DNA of 12,402 nt from Aurantibrevibacter sp041747755 (GTDB lineage: Bacteria > Bacteroidota > Bacteroidia > Flavobacteriales > Flavobacteriaceae): positions 1-12,402 of the forward strand of contig JBGTEN010000130.1 of assembly GCA_041747755.1 (NCBI GenBank), given 5' to 3'. Both the position numbers and the translations under genes were made by a program. Each line of letters opens with the position of its first letter. Position 1 is the first letter of the stretch. The notes beneath the pieces were generated by a model. That model had not been told where the DNA came from and did no database searches. It was given only the letters and a program-made list of their open reading frames with translations. Below, piece after piece: positions 5,536 to 12,402 of this stretch.

Positions 5536-7649
5536 AAAAATATACCTGTCCGATGCACCTACAAGTGCTTAAAGACGAACCCGGTAAATGCCCAATTTGC
5601 GGGATGGAATTAGTGCCTTTTGGAGCAAAAGCTAAACATTCTCACCATCCCAATTCTTCAAAAAACCACGGCGAACATTCAAAATCTGATTTTAACAAAC
5701 ACGAAGGTCATCATACCAGTGACTTTATCAAACGTTTTTGGGTAAGTCTTGCACTCACTGTTCCAATACTATTATTGTCCCATATGATTCAAGAGTGGTT
5801 GGGCTTTCAAATTGGTTTTCCCGGAGACAGATACGCTTTAATGGCATTGGGGACTGCCATTTACATTTATGGCGGTATGCCATTCCTAAAAGGGATGGTT
5901 GGCGAGATTAAATCCAAAGCAATCGGAATGATGACCTTGGTGGCACTGGCCATCTCTGTTGCATATTTTTATAGTATGGCTGTCGCATTTGGTTTTCCTG
6001 GAATGGATTTCTTTTGGGAACTCGCCACCTTGATTGTCATTATGCTTTTAGGGCATTGGTTGGAAATGCGTTCTCAAATGGCGGCTTCAAAAGCCTTGCA
6101 GTCTTTGGTAGCACTCCTTCCTAATGAGGTAACAATTGATCGCAATGGCAGTGCAGTCAAAATAAAGTTGGACGAGCTGAAAAATGACGATATCATTATT
6201 ATTAAACCGGGAGAAAAAATCGCGGCAGATGGATTGATTCTTGAAGGTTCTTCGTCTGTAAATGAAAGTATGCTTACAGGCGAAAGCGTCCCAGTGAAAA
6301 AACAAATAGATGGTAAAGTGATTGCTGGCTCGATAAATGGAGATGGCGTTTTAAAGATTAAAGCAACTGGTGTCGGGAAAGACAGCTATCTCAATAAGGT
6401 TATCAATTTGGTGCAGGATGCGCAAGCTGCGAAATCGAACACACAAAATCTTGCTGATAAGGTGGCCAAATGGCTTACTTTTATTGCTATTGCAGTAGGT
6501 GCTGGCACTTTCGGCTATTGGTTCAGCACAACTAGCGATTTAGCTTTTGCACTTGAACGAATGGTAACGGTAATGGTGACGGCTTGTCCACACGCATTAG
6601 GAGTAGCCATTCCATTAGTTGTAGCTATTTCAACTACACTCTCTGCCACAAACGGGCTTTTAATAAGAAACCGAACCGCCTTTGAAACTACCAGAAAATT
6701 GTCCGTCATTATTTTTGATAAAACCGGTACCCTTACCCAAGGTTCGCATCGGATTCAACACATAATACCATTATCAGAAAAATACAGTGCCGATGAAATC
6801 ATTATGTATGCAGCGGCTGTTCAACAAAATTCAGAACACCATATCGCAAAAGGGGTTTTACAGTCCTTAAAGGACAAAAATCTCGATCTATGGAAGTCAG
6901 AAAACTTCGAGATGATGCAAGGGATTGGTGTATCGGGAACTGTAAAGGGCAAAACCGTAGTTGCTGCCGGACCCAATTACTTCAAGGATAAAAATAAGCC
7001 ATTGCCTGAAATACCAACCGACATCAATCAAGAAGTAGAAACAGTGAACTTTTTACTTATTGACGATAAAGTCATAGGCATTATCACATTGGCGGATACC
7101 ATTCGGGAAGGTTCGCAGCAGGCAATCAATGAATTAAAGCAAATGAATATCAAATCGTTCTTGCTTACTGGTGATAATGAAAATATTGCAGCTGCAGTAA
7201 GTAATGAATTGGGAATGGACGGATTTTTTGCCAACGTACTCCCGCACAACAAGCAAGAAAAAATAAAAGAATTTCAATCTAAAGGCGAAATAGTGGCAAT
7301 GACAGGTGATGGCGTAAATGATGCCCCAGCATTGGCACAGGCAGATGTGGGAATTGCTGTTGGTTCAGGAACTGATGTTGCCGCTGAAACTGCGGACATC
7401 ATTTTGGTAAATAGCGATCCAAGGGACGTTGCAAAAATGATTGATTTTGGAAAACGAACCTATCAGAAAATGGTGCAAAATCTTGTTTGGGCGGTGGGTT
7501 ATAATATTATTGCTATCCCACTTGCGGCTGGGGTACTATATCCAAGCTTTGTTTTAAGCCCTGCTATGGGTGCGGTGTTAATGAGCGTTAGCACAATCGT
7601 GGTTGCTATCAATGCAAGCCTTTTAAAATTAAATAGTCAAAAATCCTAA
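5532..7649 (+). CDS. copB: CopB-type (CPH) P1B copper-exporting ATPase
   Basis: The 705-residue inner-membrane pump hydrolyses ATP to move copper out of the cytoplasm. Instead of HMA domains it starts with a heavy-metal-binding domain (YTCPMH at 4-9, CPICGM at 20-25) and a His-rich linker (about 35-61). The P-type core is complete: actuator motif TGES (249-252), the transmembrane metal site CPH (352-354) that marks subgroup P1B-3, phosphorylation motif DKTGTLT (Asp396), TGDN (546-549), and hinge GDGVNDAP (592-599), with a final helix containing MSVSTIVVAINA. The nucleotide-binding HP motif of P1B pumps reads SEHH (434-437), with His in place of the usual Pro. CPH pumps are described as Cu(II) and Cu(I)/Ag(I) exporters; which ion is moved here cannot be told. 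It overlaps the DUF2911 gene and is one base before the oxidase gene. Confidence 0.95.
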   Translation: MKKYTCPMHLQVLKDEPGKCPICGMELVPFGAKAKHSHHPNSSKNHGEHSKSDFNKHEGHHTSDFIKRFWVSLALTVPILLLSHMIQEWLGFQIGFPGDRYALMALGTAIYIYGGMPFLKGMVGEIKSKAIGMMTLVALAISVAYFYSMAVAFGFPGMDFFWELATLIVIMLLGHWLEMRSQMAASKALQSLVALLPNEVTIDRNGSAVKIKLDELKNDDIIIIKPGEKIAADGLILEGSSSVNESMLTGESVPVKKQIDGKVIAGSINGDGVLKIKATGVGKDSYLNKVINLVQDAQAAKSNTQNLADKVAKWLTFIAIAVGAGTFGYWFSTTSDLAFALERMVTVMVTACPHALGVAIPLVVAISTTLSATNGLLIRNRTAFETTRKLSVIIFDKTGTLTQGSHRIQHIIPLSEKYSADEIIMYAAAVQQNSEHHIAKGVLQSLKDKNLDLWKSENFEMMQGIGVSGTVKGKTVVAAGPNYFKDKNKPLPEIPTDINQEVETVNFLLIDDKVIGIITLADTIREGSQQAINELKQMNIKSFLLTGDNENIAAAVSNELGMDGFFANVLPHNKQEKIKEFQSKGEIVAMTGDGVNDAPALAQADVGIAVGSGTDVAAETADIILVNSDPRDVAKMIDFGKRTYQKMVQNLVWAVGYNIIAIPLAAGVLYPSFVLSPAMGAVLMSVSTIVVAINASLLKLNSQKS

Positions 7650-7650
7650 A

Positions 7651-9909
7651 ATGGATAATCAAAAATATATTTATAAAAAGCTGTTGCCAATAGTTGTTTT
7701 ACTATTTGTAACTACAAACATATTCGCCCAAAAAGTGGTGCGATATGACCTTTATGTAAAAGACACCATCGTCAATTTTACAGGGAAAGAAAAACGAGCA
7801 ATTGCCGTCAATGGTCAAATTCCAATGCCAACCTTAACCTTTACTGAAGGCGACACGGCAGAAATTCACGTACACAACCAACTAAAAGAAAGTACATCCT
7901 TGCATTGGCACGGCCTGTATTTGCCCAACAAAGAAGACGGTGTACCCTTTTTAACCCAAATGCCCATTAAACCAAATACAACGCACATTTATCGTTTTAC
8001 AATCATCCAAAACGGAACGCATTGGTATCACAGCCATAGTGGGTTACAAGAGCAAATAGGGATGTACGGATCAATGATTTTAAAAAAAAGAGAAGAAGAC
8101 CCTACTTTTAGAAAAGGTATTGACGATTTGCCAACTGTTCCGATAATTTTAAGCGAATGGACAGACTACAACCCAGACAATGTACACCGAATGTTGCACA
8201 ATGCAAATGATTGGTTCGCCATCAAGAAAAACACCGTTCAGAGTTACGGTGAAGCTATAAAAGCAGGACATTTCAAAACCAAACTGACCAATGAATGGAA
8301 ACGAATGTTGGCTATGGATGTAAGTGATGTGTACTATGACAATTTCCTTATTAATGGAATAACAGAAAGCCAACTATCACAATTCAAAGCAGGTGATAAA
8401 GTGCGTCTGCAAATTTCCAACGGTGGTGCATCATCCTATTTTTGGCTCACTTATGCAGGTGGAAAAATTACAGTAGTTGCCAATGATGGGAATGATGTTG
8501 AACCTGTAGAAGTGGATAGATTGATTATAGGCGTTTCAGAAACCTATGATGTCATTGTAACAATACCAGCAGGAAATACTTCTTACGAGTTTTTGGCAAC
8601 TCCCGAAGATCGCACCAAATCGGCTTCCATTTATATAGGTTCGGGTATCAAACAATTAGTAAGTCCATTGCCAAAACTGAAATACTTTGAAGGAATGAAG
8701 ATGATGAACGATATGATGAAAATGAATGGCGATATGAATGATATGGGCATGAAAATGAGCCTACAACAAATGGATATGAACACGGTGATGTATCCTGAAA
8801 TTACGGGCGAAAAGAAACCTATGAAAATGGATAAAATGCCAGAAATGGATATGGAGAATATGGACCATTCCAAGCACGGTTCAGGTAATACGGATATTGT
8901 AACCCTCAATTATGCGATGTTAAAATCACCTACAAAAACAACGTTGCCAAAAGATGCACCAATTAGGGAATTAAAGTTTGAATTAACAGGCAATATGAAT
9001 CGCTATGTATGGAGTATGGACAATAAAGTTCTTGCGGAAACAGACAGAATATTGATTAAAAAGGGAGAAGTCGTAAGAATTACAATGTACAATAATTCGA
9101 TGATGCGTCACCCAATGCACTTGCATGGTCACGATTTTAGGGTTATTAACGGCCAAGGAGATTATGCACCGCTTAAAAATGTTTTGGATATTATGCCTAT
9201 GGAAACCAATGTCATTGAATTTGAAGCCAATTTGGAAGGCGATTGGTTTTTTCATTGTCACATTCTTTACCATATGATGGCAGGTATGAATCGAGTTTTT
9301 AGCTACGAAAACCAAGAGCTAAATCCGTTGTTACCCGACAAAAAATGGGCTTATAAGAAATTACAGAAAGAGAGCAACGAGTTTCATTTTATGGCTCAAA
9401 ATGACTTTGCAACCAATGGGAATGATGGTATGGCAATGTTGCAAAATGCCCGATGGAGTTATGGCACTGAATGGCGTCTGGGGTATAATGATATGCACGG
9501 TTACGAGAGTGAAACGCACATTGGTAGATATATCGGAAAAATGCAATGGCTGATGCCCTTTGTTGGTTTTGATTGGCGTTATAGAAAATTAGGACACAAC
9601 GAAGTGGAAACAAACCTATTCGGACAAAAAAGCACCAAAGACAATCGTACACAATTCAGTCTTGGTGTTGCCTACACTTTGCCAATGCTTATGATTTTGC
9701 AAACAGAAATTTATCACGATGGAAATGTAAGAATTCAGTTAAGGAGAGAAGACATTCCACTATCAAAAAGGGTTAGAGCCGGATTTATGGTAAATACGGA
9801 CAAAGAATATATGTTTGGTCTAAATTATATAGCAGGTAAAAATTTGGGGTTTAGAACTCATTACGACAGTGATATGGGATTTGGAATAGGTATGATGGTG
9901 AATTATTAA
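7651..9909 (+). CDS. pcoA: CopA/PcoA-type multicopper oxidase with C-terminal PcoB-like barrel domain
   Basis: The 752-residue protein has an N-terminal signal peptide (about 1-27, ending IFAQ). The cupredoxin part carries all four copper-ligand motifs: LHWHG (84-88), HWYHSH (124-129), HPMHLHGH (487-494) and HCHILYHMMAGM (535-546), with Met546 as the likely axial ligand of the type 1 site. Between about 349 and 406 is a Met-rich insert typical of cuprous oxidases, so it probably oxidises Cu(I) to Cu(II) in the periplasm. A normal CopA/PcoA stops near residue 555-600. Here about 180 more residues follow (about 575-752) with alternating, aromatic-rich strands (WRLGYNDMHG, MPFVGFDWRYRK, FSLGVAYTLP, FRTHYDSDMGFGIG) that resemble the barrel of the outer-membrane copper protein PcoB/CopB. 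This is therefore read as a PcoA-PcoB fusion. It is the last gene of the copper cluster. Confidence 0.9.
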   Translation: MDNQKYIYKKLLPIVVLLFVTTNIFAQKVVRYDLYVKDTIVNFTGKEKRAIAVNGQIPMPTLTFTEGDTAEIHVHNQLKESTSLHWHGLYLPNKEDGVPFLTQMPIKPNTTHIYRFTIIQNGTHWYHSHSGLQEQIGMYGSMILKKREEDPTFRKGIDDLPTVPIILSEWTDYNPDNVHRMLHNANDWFAIKKNTVQSYGEAIKAGHFKTKLTNEWKRMLAMDVSDVYYDNFLINGITESQLSQFKAGDKVRLQISNGGASSYFWLTYAGGKITVVANDGNDVEPVEVDRLIIGVSETYDVIVTIPAGNTSYEFLATPEDRTKSASIYIGSGIKQLVSPLPKLKYFEGMKMMNDMMKMNGDMNDMGMKMSLQQMDMNTVMYPEITGEKKPMKMDKMPEMDMENMDHSKHGSGNTDIVTLNYAMLKSPTKTTLPKDAPIRELKFELTGNMNRYVWSMDNKVLAETDRILIKKGEVVRITMYNNSMMRHPMHLHGHDFRVINGQGDYAPLKNVLDIMPMETNVIEFEANLEGDWFFHCHILYHMMAGMNRVFSYENQELNPLLPDKKWAYKKLQKESNEFHFMAQNDFATNGNDGMAMLQNARWSYGTEWRLGYNDMHGYESETHIGRYIGKMQWLMPFVGFDWRYRKLGHNEVETNLFGQKSTKDNRTQFSLGVAYTLPMLMILQTEIYHDGNVRIQLRREDIPLSKRVRAGFMVNTDKEYMFGLNYIAGKNLGFRTHYDSDMGFGIGMMVNY

Positions 9910-9920
9910 AGCCAATACAC

Positions 9921-9987
9921 AAGCCATACAAATTGCCAAGTCGCAGCAGCCGACCTGCAAACTAAAACTTAGTAAAAAGTATGGCTT
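9921..9987. repeat. Nested palindrome upstream of the GrpB gene
   Basis: AAGCCATAC (9921-9929) pairs perfectly with GTATGGCTT (9979-9987). Inside it TTGC (9933-9936) pairs with GCAA (9957-9960), and GTCG (9940-9943) with CGAC (9951-9954), so one strand can fold into a long interrupted hairpin. The layout recalls recombination sites that work as folded single strands (attC), but the attC core GTTRRRY is absent. It lies between the end of the copper cluster (9909) and the GrpB gene (10020). Confidence 0.5.
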
Positions 9988-10019
9988 ACCAATAGTTCCC
10001 CGATTTAAACAAGAAAGTA

Positions 10020-10592
10020 ATGGACAAAAAAGGACAACAAACTGTACACAAAATGCTGATAGAAAAATATAATTCCAATTGGATTAAAGATTTTGCTGAT
10101 TTAAAAAGCGAAATCGCAAATGGACTCAATGGACTTGTTTATACTATTGAACACGTTGGAAGTACTTCTGTACCTGATTTGGATTCAAAGCCGATAATCG
10201 ATATTGACATTATTTATAAGAAACAAATTGACTTTGAAAAAATTAAACTTGGTCTAGAAAAAATAGGATATGATCATAATGGGGATCAAGGAATCAAAGG
10301 CCGAGAAGTATTTAAGAGAAATGGAAAAATAACAAATAGAATTCTAGACTCAGTAAAACATCATTTGTACGTTTGCCCAATCGACAGTAAAGAATTGGAA
10401 AGACACATATTTTCTCGAAATTATTTAAGGAAAAGTGATTGGGCAAGAACGAAATATCAGCAAATGAAATACGAATTAGCTATAGAAGCTAATCAAGATA
10501 GAAAAGTGTATGCTTCCTTGAAAGAATTTTATGTCAAAGAGTTTATCGACACGATTATAGAAGAAGAAAAACGCATGCATAAAAGTCTGTAA
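10020..10592 (+). CDS. GrpB family protein (UPF0157, nucleotidyltransferase fold)
   Basis: The 190-residue cytoplasmic protein matches the GrpB/UPF0157 family, whose members have a nucleotidyltransferase-like fold and no settled function. The hallmark is IEHVGSTSVPDLDSKPIIDIDI (43-64 region): Gly47-Ser48 of the GS motif and Asp61/Asp63 of the DxD pair expected to hold metal and nucleotide. A second family motif, HHLYVCP, is at 114-120, followed by a helical end with the conserved-looking SDWARTKYQQMKYELA. The ATG at 10020 has an A-rich leader; an internal ATG at 10053 would give 179 residues and is also possible. It is a single gene in palindrome-rich non-coding DNA and seems unrelated to the copper genes, as expected for cargo acquired separately. 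Confidence 0.85.
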   Translation: MDKKGQQTVHKMLIEKYNSNWIKDFADLKSEIANGLNGLVYTIEHVGSTSVPDLDSKPIIDIDIIYKKQIDFEKIKLGLEKIGYDHNGDQGIKGREVFKRNGKITNRILDSVKHHLYVCPIDSKELERHIFSRNYLRKSDWARTKYQQMKYELAIEANQDRKVYASLKEFYVKEFIDTIIEEEKRMHKSL

Positions 10593-10660
10593 GCTCCCTC
10601 TAATTAGAACTGCCTACTTGACCAAAATTTTATTAAAGATATTTTTTCACCTCCCATTCC

Positions 10661-10708
10661 AGCACATTGCCGCTCAATTACGCGCTGCTTCATTTCGGGC
10701 AATGAGCT
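10661..10708. repeat. Inverted repeat downstream of GrpB (first palindrome)
   Basis: AGCACATTGCC (10661-10671) pairs with GGCAATGAGCT (10698-10708) apart from one A-A mismatch, giving ten pairs around a 26-base loop. No T-run follows, so it is not a normal terminator. Confidence 0.5.
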
Positions 10709-10722
10709 TCATTACTTGTCTT

Positions 10723-10817
10723 GGACACAATGCCCTATTTTTCTTTTCATTTCGCCTGTCCGTCCCGTATTCTGGGACAATCCGCTGCATTCCAAGGTCA
10801 AATAGGGCATTAAGTCC
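10723..10817. repeat. Long inverted repeat with nested hairpin (second palindrome)
   Basis: GGAC-AC-AATGCCCTATTT (10723-10740) pairs with AAATAGGGCATT-AA-GTCC (10800-10817): 16 pairs interrupted by one 2 x 2 internal mismatch. The 59-base loop holds a second hairpin GTCCC / GGGAC (10762-10766 and 10774-10778). Just upstream TGTC-TTG-GACA (10716-10726) can form a competing small hairpin. The region is highly structured and not explained by a coding gene. Confidence 0.6.
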
Positions 10818-11412
10818 GCTAGTTTCTGCCTTAATTAAAACCTTTGACACGAATGATATGTCTAGTAAACTTTCAGTTTGGCAGCGCGAATTTGGCCGAA
10901 AGTTCAAAGGCCTTTAACTTTTATGTTATGGGGTTTTCTGGTAGTATTACCTATACAATATCCACGCAAGTTAAACTCGTAAAATCCCCCATCAAAAGAC
11001 TACGGCATAAATCGGAATCCTAAAGGCTCTCCTATTTATTCCTTTATCTTTTGAGCCGGGTTTCTCCGGTACCTATGCAAACGGAGTTTTTAATCGGTAG
11101 TAATTACGCTCTTTTTAACTAAGTGAATACAATCTTTGGATGTACTGGTAAATTCACCTGGTTGCCTGCCGTCTCACTTCCTATGTTTAATGATTTCTCA
11201 AATTACCAGTTTCGATTCCTCAACCCTTCACTGCGCCACCTTTTTTGATGGCAAAATAACAATATCCCTTCTTGGACGACGGCATAAAGCCAGTCACGCC
11301 TTGGCGTGATCTTATTTATACGTCTTACCAAGCCTGGATATTGTACCACTATAAGCATCAAAAAAAGGGTATCAGCGAAGGCACTAGCGGAAGTAAATCG
11401 AAATTGAATCGT

Positions 11413-11529
11413 ATGAAATCAATCTTAAACATTAAAAAGCAAGCGAGACGACAAGAAAAATCAAAAAGGGAAATCGCTCGGGATAGCATAAGTAAATCAC
11501 TTTTTAATGGGATGAATCTAGCAAAATAG
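11413..11529 (+). CDS. Very small basic ORF, doubtful
   Basis: From the ATG at 11413 it encodes 38 residues, very rich in Lys and Arg (KKQARRQEKSKREIARDSISK), likely one helix. The frame is open further upstream to a TTG at 11272, which would give 85 residues, but that part overlaps sequence without codon-like character. It lies 33 bases before the DUF6876 gene and in the same direction, so it could be its leader gene. No family is recognised. Confidence 0.3.
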   Translation: MKSILNIKKQARRQEKSKREIARDSISKSLFNGMNLAK

Positions 11530-11562
11530 AACACTACTATAAACCCTTTAAATCATAATCAT

Positions 11563-11943
11563 ATGGAAACACTAGCAAATGAAATCAAAGCCGGACTGAA
11601 TCAATTTCATGGCTCACAGGTTATTTACAGTCACCCTCACTGTAAAACCAAATATACGGAGGGAATACAGTATTTGGCAGAACGTGCAAAATGCTATTGG
11701 CTGCTTACCGATGCCTCCATAGTTGCTAAAAGTCTCCAAGACCATTCTTATTTTATTACCATTGATGTGCAACGCTTTTTGGGGGATGAAGCTATTCGAA
11801 ACGAATGTGAAGCGATAGTAACCTACTGCGATGGGAATGGGAATATTCTTTTTGAACAAAGGTATTCCGCTACCGATTTTCCACTAGACCAATTGCGGCT
11901 CTATTTTGTGGATGATACCTTATTACTTCCAAGTGAGTATTAA
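11563..11943 (+). CDS. DUF6876 family protein
   Basis: The 126-residue protein has the pattern I know for DUF6876, a family of small proteins on Bacteroidota integrative elements: a FHGSQVIYSHPHCKTKYTEGI start, YLAERAKCYWLLTDA (33-47), a middle strand region, then AIVTYCDGNGNILFEQ and an ending DFPLDQLRLYF plus LLPSEY. No signal peptide or membrane segment is present, so it should be cytoplasmic. Its function is unknown; such genes usually sit near anti-restriction, single-strand-binding or other maintenance genes of ICEs. It begins with ATG after an A/T-rich leader and is followed after 17 bases by a gene for a 65-residue protein, with which it likely forms an operon. Confidence 0.75.
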   Translation: METLANEIKAGLNQFHGSQVIYSHPHCKTKYTEGIQYLAERAKCYWLLTDASIVAKSLQDHSYFITIDVQRFLGDEAIRNECEAIVTYCDGNGNILFEQRYSATDFPLDQLRLYFVDDTLLLPSEY

Positions 11944-11960
11944 CCATTATAACTGGTATT

Positions 11961-12158
11961 ATGATACAGCTAAATTATTCTGATCTCAGTGACGAAACCC
12001 AAAAGCGATTGCTGCAACAATCTATCAAGGATGTGGAACGCAAATTTGGGGAAGATATTTACAAATATGCAAAAACCTATTGCCTGAATTTTGACGCATT
12101 AGTAGAGGAAGAAGCCCAACGGAATCTCTATAGCTATAGGTATGAATTTCGTCCATGA
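11961..12158 (+). CDS. Small hypothetical protein, ICE-associated
   Basis: The 65-residue acidic, helical protein (IQLNYSDLSDETQKRLLQQS..., then EEEAQRNLYSYRYEF) is of a type I recall next to DUF6876 genes on Bacteroidota mobile elements: a YSDLS start, a run of amphipathic helix, and an EEEAxRNLY end. No function is known. It shares the transcript with the DUF6876 gene (17-base gap), and the terminator at 12185 closes the pair. Confidence 0.65.
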   Translation: MIQLNYSDLSDETQKRLLQQSIKDVERKFGEDIYKYAKTYCLNFDALVEEEAQRNLYSYRYEFRP

Positions 12159-12184
12159 ACTAGTCATACAGAACACACTAACAG

Positions 12185-12213
12185 ATGCACTATTTTGGTA
12201 GTGCATTTTTTTT
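12185..12213 (+). terminator. Intrinsic terminator of the DUF6876 operon
   Basis: An 8-bp stem ATGCACTA / TAGTGCAT (12185-12192 and 12199-12206), loop TTTTGG, followed by eight T residues, 26 bases after the last stop codon. It is a textbook rho-independent terminator in the right place and orientation. Confidence 0.9.
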
Positions 12214-12361
12214 ACTTTAGAGCGTTCACAATAGAAAAATTTTAGCCTAGAAAAGAAATAAATCGTATCTTTTCCATGCTGATACGCAGCACATTTTATT
12301 TGTATTGTTTTCCTATTATTTGACTTTCGCTGAAAACGATACCCATCACAAAACAACAGAT

Positions 12362-12402
12362 ATGGAATCTTTGGTTCCAAAAAAAGCAACAGGGCAACGC
12401 CT
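12362..12402 (+). CDS. Start of a further gene, cut by the window end
   Basis: An ATG at 12362 with an A-rich leader (ACAAAACAACAGAT) opens a frame MESLVPKKATGQR that runs off the window. Upstream, 12214-12361 holds no gene and would be its promoter region. Too little is seen to name it. Confidence 0.35.
   Translation, partial: MESLVPKKATGQR

Larger units (their letters stand above)
10593..11412. other. 820-base structured non-coding region
   Basis: Besides the two palindromes above it holds AAGGCC-type self-complementary sequence near 10890-10915, CCGG-GTTTCT-CCGG at about 11057-11069, and ACTGGTAA / TTACCAGT (11144-11151 and 11203-11210). Open frames exist on both strands (10618-10917 plus, 10674-10907 minus), but they mirror each other through the palindromes and match no family I know. 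A 40-codon plus frame at 11190-11309 is likewise unsupported. It could be a regulatory RNA locus, a transfer origin, decayed genes, or a cassette boundary; nothing in the sequence decides between these. Confidence 0.4.
1835..12402. mobile_element. Putative genomic island / ICE segment carrying copper resistance, right end not in window
   Basis: The left limit is set by the tRNA-Ser remnant at 1835-1850. Inside are an accessory copper-resistance cluster, a lone GrpB gene in palindrome-rich DNA, and a DUF6876 gene with its small companion, a pair I associate with integrative and conjugative elements of Bacteroidota. No integrase, relaxase, or conjugation gene is seen here, so mobility is inferred and the type of element is open. 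It could also be a composite of several insertions sharing one hotspot. Confidence 0.5.

Noticed and set aside
8631..8909. Minus-strand 92-codon hydrophobic ORF
   Set aside because: It is the complement of the Met-rich codons of the multicopper oxidase (ATG repeats read as CAT/Ile/Phe), with no independent support.
9921..9987. Integron attC site
   Set aside because: The folding layout is similar, but the required RYYYAAC / GTTRRRY core boxes are absent (GCCATAC / GTATGGC) and no integron integrase is visible.
10618..10917. A 99-codon plus-strand frame and an overlapping 77-codon minus-strand frame (10674-10907)
   Set aside because: They cover the same palindromic DNA, match no family, and one largely mirrors the other through the inverted repeats.

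Overview
The window looks like a chromosomal segment from a marine or environmental member of the Flavobacteriaceae (Bacteroidota). The reasons are AT-rich DNA, starts preceded by A-rich leaders instead of Shine-Dalgarno sequences, and several protein families typical of this phylum (HMA-AraC regulator, HMA-MauE protein, DUF3347, DUF2911, DUF6876). The assignment rests on recalled family distributions, not on a search.

Left part, about 1-1830, is ordinary chromosome: the 3' part of a 2-keto-3-deoxygluconate kinase gene, an overlapping KHG/KDPG aldolase gene (the last steps of uronate or Entner-Doudoroff-type sugar-acid breakdown), a hairpin terminator, and a 63-residue single-pass membrane protein. 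It ends at a strong bidirectional terminator followed directly by a 16-base fragment that matches only the 3' edge of a minus-strand tRNA-Ser gene (T-stem 3' strand, acceptor 3' strand, CCA). This is what remains when an element has integrated into a tRNA 3' end, so about 1835 is read as one end of a genomic island or ICE that runs off the right side of the window. Two 8-bp direct repeats lie just inside that end.

Central part, 2267-9909, is a seven-gene plus-strand copper-resistance cluster. In order it holds a Cys-rich exported protein, an HMA + DUF3347 periplasmic copper-binding protein, an HMA-AraC regulator, an HMA-MauE membrane protein, a DUF2911 exported protein, a CopB-type (CPH) P1B ATPase, and a multicopper oxidase carrying an extra C-terminal domain that resembles the outer-membrane copper protein PcoB/CopB. 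Most genes overlap or nearly touch. The likely division of labour is ATP-driven efflux from the cytoplasm, periplasmic sequestration and Cu(I) oxidation, with local regulation by the HMA-AraC protein.

Right part, 9910-12402, is accessory. A GrpB-family nucleotidyltransferase-fold gene is bracketed by palindrome-rich non-coding DNA. A roughly 0.8-kb structured region with no convincing gene follows, then a weak small basic ORF, a DUF6876 gene and a 65-residue companion gene, both of a type seen in Bacteroidota conjugative or integrative elements. A clear terminator comes next, then the first codons of another gene cut by the window end. No integrase, transposase, CRISPR array or intact tRNA/rRNA gene is visible.

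The observations most worth checking are the multicopper oxidase-barrel fusion, the metal-sensor fusion HMA-AraC, the perfect 10-bp hairpin inside the signal-peptide codons at 2750-2773, the tRNA scar, and the palindromes around the GrpB gene.
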